Assembly (NCBI GenBank): GCA_949737515.1
Contig: CATJCP010000398.1
Span: 1 to 64,000, forward strand
Origin: an uncultured Oscillospiraceae bacterium
Lineage (GTDB): Bacteria > Bacillota > Clostridia > Oscillospirales > Ruminococcaceae
Direction of reading: 5' to 3'
DNA length: 64,000 nt
Of this stretch, positions 33,491 through 41,895 are shown piece by piece (the first letter of the stretch is position 1; the number at the start of each line of letters is the position of its first letter). The notes beneath the pieces are model-generated. The model saw only the letters and a list, made by a program, of their open reading frames with translations, was not told where the DNA came from and searched no databases. Both the position numbers and the translations under genes were made by a program.

Positions 33491-34720
33491 TTATTTCATC
33501 TCAGGATAGAACTCGCCCAAAAACTCTTTTAGATAGACCGCCCGGTCCTCTGCCATGGACTTGTTGGCCGCAATGCCGATGCCGATGGACATGGCCCCGG
33601 CGCGGGTGTCCGCCATCTGATGCAGCGGATCCTCCGTATAACCCCGGAACAGGTGATCCCGCAGGGCAGGGTCGGCGCCGCCGTGGCCGCCTACAGTGGG
33701 TTTGACGCGGCTACGGTCAAAGTTTACGCATTCGCCCTCCCGATTGTAGAACTTGATGGTCTCCACGTCAAAGGCGTTGTTGGCCTCCAGCCGCCCCTTC
33801 ACGCCGTTGATGACAATCTTCATGCACTCATAGGGGGAATGGGCGGTCAGGGAGTAGCTCATCACCGCGCCCTTGGCATACCTGACGTTGACCGATACGC
33901 TGTCCTCAATGTCAATCACATCAGAGAACAGGCAGCGGTCCCGGATATAGCCGTCCCCGTCCTCGTTGTCGCGGTAGATGCGTTTGAGCATTCCGTTTTC
34001 TTCCTTGTCAATATCCATGTAGAATTCGCAGGTCTTCTGATAGGGGCAGGTCAGGCACCGTTCCCCCCGCTCCTCCCGGGTGTGGCCGTAAAAGCGGCGG
34101 GTACCAAAGGCGTTTACCTTGACAGGCTCGTCGTCCAAAATCCAGTTGGCCAAGTCAAAGTGGTGGGTGGATTTATGGATCAGCAGGGACCCGGAATTCT
34201 CCCGGATGGAGTGCCAGCGGCGGAAGTAATCCGCGCCGTGGCTGGTGTCCAGCAGCCATTCAAAGTGGACGCTGAGGATATCCCCCAGTATCCCGCTGCT
34301 GACCAGCTCCTTTATGCGGACATAAAAGTTCTGGAACCGCAGGTTAAAGGTGACCGTCACCTTATGGCCGGTGCGCCGCTCGGTTTCCAGGATATGGGCG
34401 CACATCTCGTCCGTGGTGGTCATGGGCTTTTCGGTAATCACGTCGCAGCCAAACTCCAGGGCCTTGACAATGTACTGCTCATGGGCGCAGTCCTTGGTGG
34501 TGACAATGACCACATCCGGCTTCTGCTCCTGGAGCATCCGGTCAAAATCGGTATAAGCGGGCATTCCGCTCTCCAAATACTCTGCCGCAAATTTGACGCG
34601 CTTGCCGTTGATATCGCAGACAGCCGCCAGCTTGGCGCAGTCGCCGTATTCCCTGACCAGCGGTTCCCCATAGGACAGCAGCCCACGGAAGCCTGTGCCG
34701 ACCAGCACATACTTTTTCAT
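33491..34720 (-). CDS. Gfo/Idh/MocA oxidoreductase (7 of 8), tandem copy
   Basis: A 409-residue dehydrogenase-family protein: YVLVGTGFRGLLSYGEPLV, AAVCDINGKR, catalytic lysine in VITEKPMTTT, catalytic helix LLIHKSTHHFDLANWIL. An insert in the C-terminal domain carries a cysteine cluster (GERCLTCPYQKTCEF and a later IRDRCLFSD), which looks like a zinc or iron-sulfur site and is not part of the ordinary family. It is a close paralogue of the gene just upstream; the two proteins align end to end with a conserved C-terminal AEDRAVYLKEFLG. The gene lies 61 bases after its twin. The twin pair and a C-terminal fossil at 36036 point to repeated duplication. Confidence 0.92.
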   Translation of the reverse strand: MKKYVLVGTGFRGLLSYGEPLVREYGDCAKLAAVCDINGKRVKFAAEYLESGMPAYTDFDRMLQEQKPDVVIVTTKDCAHEQYIVKALEFGCDVITEKPMTTTDEMCAHILETERRTGHKVTVTFNLRFQNFYVRIKELVSSGILGDILSVHFEWLLDTSHGADYFRRWHSIRENSGSLLIHKSTHHFDLANWILDDEPVKVNAFGTRRFYGHTREERGERCLTCPYQKTCEFYMDIDKEENGMLKRIYRDNEDGDGYIRDRCLFSDVIDIEDSVSVNVRYAKGAVMSYSLTAHSPYECMKIVINGVKGRLEANNAFDVETIKFYNREGECVNFDRSRVKPTVGGHGGADPALRDHLFRGYTEDPLHQMADTRAGAMSIGIGIAANKSMAEDRAVYLKEFLGEFYPEMK

Positions 34721-34781
34721 GTCGATTCATCCTTTCCCAGCTTTTAGCTTTCATCTTTTGAACTTTCAGCTCTGGAAAGCC

Positions 34782-36008
34782 TTATTTTAATTCCGGGTAA
34801 AAGTCTCCCAAAAACTCCTTCAGGTAGACTGCCCGATCCTCTGCCATGGACTTGTTGGCCGCAATGCCGATGCCGATGGACATGGCCCCAGCGCGGGTAT
34901 CCGCCATCTGGTGCAGCGGGTCCTCGGTATAGCCCCGGAACAGGTTATCCCGCGGGGCGGGGTCGGCCCCGCCGTGACCGCCAGGCAGCGGCTTGACCCG
35001 AGTCCTGTCGTAAACAATGCACTCGCCTTCCCGGTTGTAGAACCTGATATGCTCCCCGCCAAAGGCAGTGTCGGCCTCAATCCGCCCCTTGGCGCCGTTG
35101 ATCACCAGCTTCATGCACTCGTAGGGGGAATGGGCGGTCAAGGAATAGCTCATCACCGCGCCTTTGGCATACCTGACGTTGACCGATACGCTGTCCTCAA
35201 TGTCGATCTCGTCGGAGAAGACGCACCGGTCCCGGATGTAGCCGTCCTCGTCCTCGCAGTCCAGGAACATCTTCTTCATCTCGCCCCGGTCCTCAGTCTC
35301 TATGTTCAGGTAGAATTCGCAGGATTTCTGATAGGGGCAGGTCAGGCACCGCTCCCCCCGCTCCTCCCGGGTGTGGCCGTAGAAGCGGCGGGTCCCGAAG
35401 GCATTGACCTTCACCGGTTCATCGTCTATGAGCCAGTTGAGCAGGTCAAAGTGATGGGTGGATTTGTGGATCAGCAGCGAACCGGAGCAGGCCCGGATGG
35501 AATGCCACCTGCGGAAATAGGAGGCGCCGTGGTTGGTGTCCAACAGCCATTCATAGTGGACGCTGAGCACATCCCCCACAATGCCCTCGTTCATCAGCTC
35601 CTTGAGGCGGACACAGAAGTTCATAAACCGCATGTTGAAGGTGACGGTCACCTTGTGGCCGGTGCGCTTTTCCGCCTCCAGGATATTGGCGCACATTTTT
35701 TCATCGGTGGTCATGGGCTTTTCGGTAATCACGTCGCAGCCAAACTCCAGGGCCTTGACGGTGTATTCCTCGTGGGCACAATCCTTGCAGGTGACAATGA
35801 CCACATCCGGCTTCTGCTCCTGGAGCATCAAATCAAAATCGGTGTAGGCGGGGATATTCCCCAGGCAGCCTGCCGCATACCGGGCCCGCTTGCCGTTGAT
35901 ATCGCAGACGGCTGCCAATTCCGCGCAGTCTTTATAGTTTTCCACCAGCGGCCTGCCATAGGAATCCAGCCCCCTGCTGCCGGTGCCGACAATCACATAC
36001 TTCTTCAA
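34782..36008 (-). CDS. Gfo/Idh/MocA oxidoreductase (8 of 8), tandem copy
   Basis: A 408-residue twin of the downstream oxidoreductase, with the same motifs: YVIVGTGSRGLDSYGRPLV, AAVCDINGKRARYAAG, VITEKPMTTDEK, LLIHKSTHHFDLLNWLI, and the same four-cysteine insert (GERCLTCPYQKSCEFY, IRDRCVFSD). Differences are concentrated on surface stretches (EDRGEMKKMFLDCEDED versus EENGMLKRIYRDNEDGD) and near the active site, so the pair may accept related but different substrates or form a heteromer. The ATG follows GAAAGGGGAAATTG. It begins 71 bases after the serine hydrolase gene on the same strand. Confidence 0.92.
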   Translation of the reverse strand: MKKYVIVGTGSRGLDSYGRPLVENYKDCAELAAVCDINGKRARYAAGCLGNIPAYTDFDLMLQEQKPDVVIVTCKDCAHEEYTVKALEFGCDVITEKPMTTDEKMCANILEAEKRTGHKVTVTFNMRFMNFCVRLKELMNEGIVGDVLSVHYEWLLDTNHGASYFRRWHSIRACSGSLLIHKSTHHFDLLNWLIDDEPVKVNAFGTRRFYGHTREERGERCLTCPYQKSCEFYLNIETEDRGEMKKMFLDCEDEDGYIRDRCVFSDEIDIEDSVSVNVRYAKGAVMSYSLTAHSPYECMKLVINGAKGRIEADTAFGGEHIRFYNREGECIVYDRTRVKPLPGGHGGADPAPRDNLFRGYTEDPLHQMADTRAGAMSIGIGIAANKSMAEDRAVYLKEFLGDFYPELK

Positions 36009-36035
36009 GTCAATTTCCCCTTTCTGGGAGAAGGT

Positions 36036-36098
36036 TTATTTACAATTGAGCTCCGGGAAGTACTCCCCAAAACACTCCCTCAAGCAGATGGAACGGCC
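36036..36098 (-). pseudogene. Fossil C-terminus of a third tandem oxidoreductase
   Basis: In the frame next to the serine hydrolase stop, 20 codons read GRSICLRECFGEYFPELNCK before TAA. This aligns position by position with the last residues of the two tandem oxidoreductases (DRAVYLKEFLGDFYPELK). The hydrolase stop codon lies inside this stretch. It is best explained as the 3' remnant of a third copy, replaced by the serine hydrolase gene. Confidence 0.7.
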
Positions 36099-37558
36099 TT
36101 GACCGCGTGTCCGGCCAGATACCCTCTGTAATCGTTAAAGAAGTTCTCCGCAAACTTGGTCATAAACACAGTTAGAGTATCGTCTACAAAGGTAAGCTGT
36201 ATTTTCAGCGTGCCCACATAGTCGTCTACCGAGTAGACCAGGCCCAAAAGGGTATTTTCCAGCGGCCAGGCGGCGGCGGAAACGCACTGGTAATTCCGGT
36301 CCAGCACACCGATCCGCTTTCCGGCATACTGATCGGGGAACAGGAAGGGGCCGTATTCGTTCCGGTACAGCCTGATGGACTGCTCGCCGCACCCCTTGTC
36401 ATAGGTGAGGGTATAGCCGTCCCCGTCAACATCCACCTGCATCCATTTAAACTTGAAAAGATTCTCCTCAAATTCATACCTGACGCCGGAAATCTTAGCC
36501 TCCATGGAGCTGCTTCCCTTCCCGTTGGGCATGGGGATGGACATGGATCCCAGGCGTTCTTTCAGCTCTGCCTGCTTTTCAGGATTTTCCGGCAGAGGCC
36601 CGTCAGAGACCTTTTTCAGCAGGCGGTAATAAGCCTGGCGGAGCAGGTCATCGGCGTTGTTGATGCCCTGGTTGTCGGCGGTGGTGATCAGGATGGCATC
36701 GTACTTGGGCATCATAAAGGCAAACTGGCTGCCCATGCCGTTGCAGGAGAATCCCCCTTCCTTCAGCATCCAAAACTGGAAGCCGTAGCCAATGGGGTTG
36801 GGATAGCCGGAATCGGCAACTGTGGTGTCGATCTGATGGGAGGTTGCGGCCTCCATGTATTCCCGGCTGACCAGCTGTTTCCCGTTCCACTCCCCCCGCT
36901 GGAGGCAGAACTGGGCGAACTTGGCAAGATCCCTGGGGGTGGCCAGGATTCCGCTTCCGGTCCAGGAGCGGCCCTCAGGGGTTTCCACACACCAGATGTC
37001 CTGGGAAATACCAAGTTCATCCAAGAGAGGCCTCATATACTCCAGCATGGGTTTTCCGGAGAGCTTCTCCACAATTCCGCAAAGGGTCACAGTGGCGGAG
37101 GTGTCGTAGTGGAACACGGTTCCAGGCTTGTGCATGGCGTAGGGGGCGTTAAAGAAACTTTGTACAAAGTCCTGGGTGTCCCAATCATAGGAGCCAGTTT
37201 CGTTAAACACTGCCATCATCAGCAGGTGGCGGACAGTGGCCTCCATCATGTAGGGGTTGGGATTTTCAGGGATGTATTCCGGAAATATGTCCGCCACCTT
37301 TGTATCCAGGGACAGCCTTCCCTCTGTGATCATCATGCCCACGGCCACGGAGGTAAAGCTCTTGCTCACAGAATACATCCGGTGTTTGCGGTCCCGGTCA
37401 AAGGGCGGGCAGTAGCCCTCGGCGGCGATCTTCCCGTGGCGCAGCAAAATAGCGCTGTGCATAACAAGGCGGCAATCCCGCAGTTCGTCTAAAAAGTCTA
37501 TAATGGCCTGTGAAGGGATCCCAAGGGATTCCGGGGACACGGATACCAGATCAAACAT
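36080..37558 (-). CDS. Serine hydrolase, beta-lactamase/esterase fold
   Basis: A 492-residue protein of the class C beta-lactamase-like serine hydrolase family (EstB, penicillin-binding-protein-like esterases). The nucleophile motif SxxK is SVSK in HRMYSVSKSFTSVAVG, about residue 90; the second motif is YDTS in VFHYDTSATVTLCGI. The domain up to residue 330 is the hydrolase; the last 150 residues form a separate beta-rich part. There is no signal peptide, so it acts in the cytoplasm, perhaps as a deacylase on imported glycosides. Its 3' end overlaps the remnant of an oxidoreductase gene, which suggests that it was inserted there. The ATG follows AAGGAGTGAGAAA. Confidence 0.85.
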   Translation of the reverse strand: MFDLVSVSPESLGIPSQAIIDFLDELRDCRLVMHSAILLRHGKIAAEGYCPPFDRDRKHRMYSVSKSFTSVAVGMMITEGRLSLDTKVADIFPEYIPENPNPYMMEATVRHLLMMAVFNETGSYDWDTQDFVQSFFNAPYAMHKPGTVFHYDTSATVTLCGIVEKLSGKPMLEYMRPLLDELGISQDIWCVETPEGRSWTGSGILATPRDLAKFAQFCLQRGEWNGKQLVSREYMEAATSHQIDTTVADSGYPNPIGYGFQFWMLKEGGFSCNGMGSQFAFMMPKYDAILITTADNQGINNADDLLRQAYYRLLKKVSDGPLPENPEKQAELKERLGSMSIPMPNGKGSSSMEAKISGVRYEFEENLFKFKWMQVDVDGDGYTLTYDKGCGEQSIRLYRNEYGPFLFPDQYAGKRIGVLDRNYQCVSAAAWPLENTLLGLVYSVDDYVGTLKIQLTFVDDTLTVFMTKFAENFFNDYRGYLAGHAVKAVPSA

Positions 37559-37600
37559 TTTCTCACTCCTTATCGTAAATCATGATTCTATCACCTGGCA

Positions 37601-37650
37601 CAAAAAGGGGACGACTCATAATCATAACCTGTATGACAAGAGCCGTCCCC
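37601..37650 (-). terminator. Terminator of the second ABC transporter operon
   Basis: GGGGACGGCTC with GAGTCGTCCCC (one G-T pair) and a 22-base loop, followed by TTTTTG on the minus strand. Confidence 0.8.
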
Positions 37651-37698
37651 CGGGATTATAGCCGAGATGGGCCAATCTTTGCGACATATTCTCCAAAT

Positions 37699-37741
37699 AC
37701 GGGCCTAAATCCGCACATATATCAAAGCGTCTTAGGCCCGT
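37699..37741 (-). repeat. Hairpin just past the binding-protein gene
   Basis: Perfect ten-base inverted repeat ACGGGCCTAA / TTAGGCCCGT with a 23-base loop, 49 bases after the binding-protein stop; a probable mRNA 3' stabiliser in front of the terminator. Confidence 0.55.
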
Positions 37742-37789
37742 CCTTGGACGATGAAACAGAGATCAGCAAATTCGATATGTGGTTTACGC

Positions 37790-39460
37790 TTACTTGTGCT
37801 CAGCTCTCCAGGCGTCCAGCTGCTTCTGGGCTTCTTCAATGATCTTGTCAACGCCGTTTTCCTTCAGCTTGGCGATGAACTCGTCGACGGTCTTATTGAC
37901 AGTTTCCTCAACCACAGCGGGATCAGTGCCCTTTTGGTCGACCAGGAAGCCAAATTTCAGGTTGTTGGTGAACTCGCCTTCGACGGAGCTGCAGGCAGCG
38001 ACTTCATTGGCGACAGGCGCGGGGTCAAACACAAAGCCCATGTTGGTGTCCAGGATGGCCTTTTCGTTTTCCGCAAGCAGTCTGTCGACAAAATCAGGAG
38101 AGGTGCCCTGAGGCATATAACAGGCTTTCAGAGATCCGAACTGAGCGCCGTACCAGGAGTAGTAAGCCCTGTTGGCGGGGTCGGCGTTAGTGGTGCCTTC
38201 AAAGCTGACAACGCCCTGAACATCGCTCATGTTCCAGTGCTGACCTTCCAGTCCAAAGCGGAGGGCGGTGGCTACAAAGTTATCGGTGTTAATCAGTTCG
38301 AGGGCCATCATCGCTCTCTCGGGATTTTTGCTGGAGGAGCTGATGCACTCTACCGCGTTGTGGATGTAAGCGGTGGAGCCAAAGGTCTTTTCAAAGGGAA
38401 CCAGAACGCCTTCCCACTGGTCGGAGAACGCGTGGGGATCGATTTCAATCAGCCCTTCGTGGGTATCCTCCAGGATGTACTTGCCCTGCTGGCTGTAAAC
38501 GCGCTCGGTGTCAAAGTTCCAAACGTCCGCCGGGAGAACGCCGTCGTTTACCATCTTGGCCTGGTTCTGACAGTAGGCGCGGTACTCGTCGGTTTCGTAT
38601 TTGTTGAACACGATTTCACCGGAACCCTTGCCAGCATATGCTTCTACGCCGGGAATGTTGGTGACCGCAATATTGTTGAGGGACTCATAAGGGGCCCACT
38701 CGTCGATATTCCAGCAGCAGCGGGTAATGGGGATGTACGGGCTGGAGTTGGCATCTTCCGGGAAAGCGGCATTGCGCTTTTCCAGTGCCTCGTACAGCAT
38801 CGGGACAACTTCCTGCATATTCTTGACCGTTTTGCCCTCATAGGTATCCATTCCCAGAGCTTCGGCCATGGTCTTGTTGATGACCAGGGATTTGATGGTA
38901 ACGGAGTCCTTATAGGACGGAATTCCGTAAATATTGCCGTTGATCTTCATGGCGTCCCAGAAGCCTTCGGGAATCATCTCATAGGTTTTTGGGGCGTATT
39001 TCGGAAGCAGCTCATCCATTGCAAAGAAGGTGCCCTGATTGACATAGTCAACGTAACTGATGGCGGAAGTACTTGTTCCATTGGCGTTGATAATATCAAC
39101 CGTCTGCCCGGACATGAGGATAGGGGTCATCTTGTCCTTATATTCGGAGGCAGGAATGAAGTGAATATTCATGGTCGCGTTGATCTGTTCTTGGAAGTAC
39201 TTGTCAATCGCAGGCAGAACAACGTCGTCGGCGGGATGGTTGTTTTCTGCGACATACCATTCCAGCGTCACAGGCGTGCTGGTGTCTATCTGTCCGGCAT
39301 CCTGGGAAGATGCGCCAGAGCCAGAAGAGGCAGAAGGGGCAGTGGACGAAGAGGGAGCGGTGCTGCTGGAAGACGGGCTGCTGCTCGAACATCCGCTGGC
39401 CATTCCGCACAGCATTGCGAGGGAAAGAGCGATAGATACTTTCTTAGAAATATTGCTCAT
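37790..39460 (-). CDS. Sugar ABC transporter binding lipoprotein (second system)
   Basis: A 556-residue extracellular binding protein with a lipobox at C24 (MASGC), a Ser/Thr/Pro/Ala-rich spacer of about 35 residues and a folded domain from PVTLEWYVAENNHPADD onward. It resembles the LplA-type large binding proteins, like the one at 14907, but the two share little beyond the fold, so each importer should have its own ligand. It is the last gene of a three-gene operon after two permeases. Two hairpins follow. The neighbouring YesM/YesN-type two-component genes and a cre-like site in front of the operon suggest that transport is induced by sugar and reduced by preferred carbon sources. Confidence 0.93.
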   Translation of the reverse strand: MSNISKKVSIALSLAMLCGMASGCSSSSPSSSSTAPSSSTAPSASSGSGASSQDAGQIDTSTPVTLEWYVAENNHPADDVVLPAIDKYFQEQINATMNIHFIPASEYKDKMTPILMSGQTVDIINANGTSTSAISYVDYVNQGTFFAMDELLPKYAPKTYEMIPEGFWDAMKINGNIYGIPSYKDSVTIKSLVINKTMAEALGMDTYEGKTVKNMQEVVPMLYEALEKRNAAFPEDANSSPYIPITRCCWNIDEWAPYESLNNIAVTNIPGVEAYAGKGSGEIVFNKYETDEYRAYCQNQAKMVNDGVLPADVWNFDTERVYSQQGKYILEDTHEGLIEIDPHAFSDQWEGVLVPFEKTFGSTAYIHNAVECISSSSKNPERAMMALELINTDNFVATALRFGLEGQHWNMSDVQGVVSFEGTTNADPANRAYYSWYGAQFGSLKACYMPQGTSPDFVDRLLAENEKAILDTNMGFVFDPAPVANEVAACSSVEGEFTNNLKFGFLVDQKGTDPAVVEETVNKTVDEFIAKLKENGVDKIIEEAQKQLDAWRAEHK

Positions 39461-39584
39461 AAGAACCTCCTAATTTTTTACAAGTTTGTTATATCCTACT
39501 TCAATCGGGCCCTCCGGCCTAAGCCGCTAGGCCCGGCATTGAATTCGCCGATAATAAGGTAGCCATTTGATTTTGGGTTTCATT

Positions 39585-40517
39585 TTATCCCTTGACACTG
39601 CCGATGGTCAGGCCCTGAATAAAATACTTTTGGAAGAAGGGATAGGCGAACAGGATAGGCAGGGTGGTGAGCATCAGGGTGGCCATTCTGGTCTGCTCGG
39701 TGGGCATGGATTTCAGCAGAACCAAGCCGTCTGGCGTACTGGCAATGCTGGAATTGTTCTTGATAAAGTCAATCTGCTTTTGAATGCGGCTCAGCATGGT
39801 CTGGAGGGGAACTAACTTGGGATTGTCGATATAAAGCATACCGGCAAACCAGTCATTCCATTTATTTACCAGGACGAACAGCCCGATAGTAGCAAGGCCG
39901 GCCTTTGCCAGGGGGAGGACGATCCTGAAAAAGACGGTGAAATCATTGGCCCCGTCAATGGCAGCGGCGTCCATCATCTCCTCCGGTATGGTCCCGGTGA
40001 TAAAGGTCCGCAGCACCACAATATTAAACGCGCTGACCAGGCCAGAGAGAATCAAAATCCAGACAGTATTGTACAGATGAAGGACATTTGTATTGATGAT
40101 ATAGGAGGGAACCAAACCTCCGGAGAAAAGCATGGTAAAGAAGGGAACAAAAGTATAAAACTTTCTGGCGGCAAACCGCTTGTTCGCCAGTACAAAGGCG
40201 TACATCGCCATCATCATAACGCCCAAAACCGTGGAAACAACGGTGACAAAGATTGTTACCTTATAAGAGTCCACCAACTGGGAGCCACTTTTAAATAGAT
40301 TTTTGTAAGCGTCAAAATTAAATTCTGAAGGGATTACCTTAAACCCATTATAGGTCAGCGCCTCTGAACTGGAAACAGAAACCCCCAGCACCAACAGCAT
40401 TGGATACACAGATGTGACGGCAAAGACAGTGAGAATTATGCAGAAGATCACATTTGTAAGAGGTTTGACACGGTTGATCCTTGCAAAGGAGTTACCATTG
40501 GATTTTTCCTTAGCCAT
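39585..40517 (-). CDS. Sugar ABC transporter permease (LplC-like, second system)
   Basis: A 310-residue CUT1-type membrane subunit with six helices. The EAA loop is MDAAAIDGANDFTVFFRIVL, and the C-terminus KYFIQGLTIGSVKG is the usual LplC/YtcP ending. The ATG at 40517 is set about 11 bases behind GGAGG; the ATG at 40526 directly abuts the ribosome site and is unlikely. It lies 21 bases after the partner permease and 124 bases before the binding protein. No ATPase gene is present, as in the first system. Confidence 0.93.
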   Translation of the reverse strand: MAKEKSNGNSFARINRVKPLTNVIFCIILTVFAVTSVYPMLLVLGVSVSSSEALTYNGFKVIPSEFNFDAYKNLFKSGSQLVDSYKVTIFVTVVSTVLGVMMMAMYAFVLANKRFAARKFYTFVPFFTMLFSGGLVPSYIINTNVLHLYNTVWILILSGLVSAFNIVVLRTFITGTIPEEMMDAAAIDGANDFTVFFRIVLPLAKAGLATIGLFVLVNKWNDWFAGMLYIDNPKLVPLQTMLSRIQKQIDFIKNNSSIASTPDGLVLLKSMPTEQTRMATLMLTTLPILFAYPFFQKYFIQGLTIGSVKG

Positions 40518-40538
40518 ATGTTTCATCTCCTCCTTGTC

Positions 40539-41492
40539 TTAGAATAAAGCTGAATCCGGGTCGACCCGGCGGACGATTGTATTGGCTACAATGACCAGGA
40601 TAAAACCGACTACCGATTGATAGAAGCCCGTTGCCGCGCTCATGCCCGTGTTGCCCAGCGTCCTCAGCGCACGATACACATAAGTATCGATCACATCCGT
40701 ATACTCATACAGCGCGCCGCTGTCCTGTGTCACCTGCTGGAACAGCCCTATGTCGCCGCGGATCAGCCCGCCTAGATTCATAATGAACATGATAACGATG
40801 ATATTGCGCATATGAGGGATGGTGATGTATTTTGCCTGCTGCCATTTCGTGGCTCCATCCAGTACCGCCGCTTCATAATAGTCCTGAGAGATTCCCGAAA
40901 TAGACGCCACATATACAATTGAGCTGTATCCTATATTCTTCCATATGTAGATAATCACCAACAGGAAAGGCCAGATCGGCTTGTAGGTATACCAGTTTCT
41001 GACTGTGCCTCCAGTCGCTTTCATGATCTGGTTGAGAATGCCGTTGCTCTGGCTTAAAAAGCCATAAACAATAATCGCCACAACGGTCATGGAAAGGAAG
41101 TTGGGCATAATCAGCATGGTCTGGAGTGCCTTTGCATAACGTTTGACATAAATCTCGTTGAAGACAATCGCCAGCGTTACTGCAAGAACAGGGGTGATAA
41201 CCAAGAAAACCGCATTGTAGCAAACCGTGTTGCGGGTAATGCGCCAAGCATCCGTGGTTTTAAAGAGAAACTCAAAATTTTTCAGCCCCACCCATTCACT
41301 GTGTAGGAAGCCGGTGGAAACCTTGTAGTCCTGAAAAGCCAAGGTCAGGCCGAACATAGGGGCATAATTAAAGAGAAGCAGATAAAGCAGACAAGGCAGC
41401 GCGAGGACATGCAACCGCCAATATCGCTTAAAATGTATAATAACCCTTTGCCCAAATGATTTTTTCCTTTTTTGCTCTACGGCAACGCTCAT
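40539..41492 (-). CDS. Sugar ABC transporter permease (LplB-like, second system)
   Basis: A 317-residue CUT1-type membrane subunit and first gene of the operon. Motifs: LFNYAPMFGLTLAFQDYKVS in the N-terminal region and the EAA loop YEAAVLDGATKWQQAKYITI. It has six hydrophobic segments and a basic N-terminal cytoplasmic tail. The ATG at 41492 is ten bases behind AGGAGG and preferred over the one at 41501. The promoter, an inverted repeat and a cre-like site lie in the 60 bases upstream. Confidence 0.93.
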   Translation of the reverse strand: MSVAVEQKRKKSFGQRVIIHFKRYWRLHVLALPCLLYLLLFNYAPMFGLTLAFQDYKVSTGFLHSEWVGLKNFEFLFKTTDAWRITRNTVCYNAVFLVITPVLAVTLAIVFNEIYVKRYAKALQTMLIMPNFLSMTVVAIIVYGFLSQSNGILNQIMKATGGTVRNWYTYKPIWPFLLVIIYIWKNIGYSSIVYVASISGISQDYYEAAVLDGATKWQQAKYITIPHMRNIIVIMFIMNLGGLIRGDIGLFQQVTQDSGALYEYTDVIDTYVYRALRTLGNTGMSAATGFYQSVVGFILVIVANTIVRRVDPDSALF

Positions 41493-41509
41493 CTGTAACA
41501 AGCCTCCTG

Positions 41510-41528
41510 TCTAATCGTTTTCATTATA
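41510..41528 (-). promoter_or_regulatory. -10 box and cre-like site of the second ABC operon
   Basis: TATAAT (41523-41528) with no good -35 box, followed at 41510-41523 by TGAAAACGATTAGA, which matches the CcpA cre consensus at 13 of 14 positions and would cover the transcription start. This fits carbon catabolite repression of an activator-dependent operon. Confidence 0.6.
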
Positions 41529-41548
41529 CATTTCGACGAATTTCTTTC

Positions 41549-41563
41549 TGTACTCAGTGTACA
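41549..41563. promoter_or_regulatory. Inverted repeat upstream of second ABC operon
   Basis: TGTACTCAGTGTACA, a perfect five-base inverted repeat with a five-base centre, about 20 bases upstream of the -10 box; a possible site for the AraC-type response regulator. Confidence 0.4.
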
Positions 41564-41810
41564 TTTTTTTGCAGAGAATTTCAATCGTAAATAATCAAGG
41601 TACCCCAACAAATTCACGGAACAACTAATTTATTTATGTTATCAATATATTTTATTGTGCATTTTCCCTATTCAAATTGTCCGACCAAACTAAATTCATC
41701 CGTACAATTTAAAGGAATTTATAAACTCCCATTTTCTTCATTTAATATATCTCTATATAAAAAACAGTAATATTCCAAATGGCCGTCATTTTGCACAATT
41801 AAAATTTGGC
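41564..41810. other. AT-rich intergenic stretch without a gene
   Basis: About 250 bases that are clearly more AT-rich than the rest of the window, between the promoter region of the second ABC operon and the terminator of the coiled-coil gene. I see no open frame with a ribosome site and no convincing RNA fold; it may hold upstream activator sites. Confidence 0.5.
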
Positions 41811-41846
41811 AAAAAAGTCGCCCCGCAAATTTTTCTGCGGGGCGAC
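41811..41846 (-). terminator. Terminator of the coiled-coil gene
   Basis: Perfect 11-base-pair stem GTCGCCCCGCA with TGCGGGGCGAC, eight-base loop, then TTTTTT on the minus strand. Confidence 0.93.
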
Positions 41847-41895
41847 ATTGAATCTTAAATTTTTATGGTTGAGAGAAGAATTGAGTATACAGAAA

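Noticed and set aside
37751-39562. 603-codon open frame on the plus strand, antisense to the binding protein
   Set aside because: It mirrors the minus-strand gene, has no ribosome site and no domain pattern; long antisense frames are expected from the codon usage here. Similar shadows at 30757-32538, 34911-36131, 47455-48681 and 4739-5947 were dropped for the same reason.
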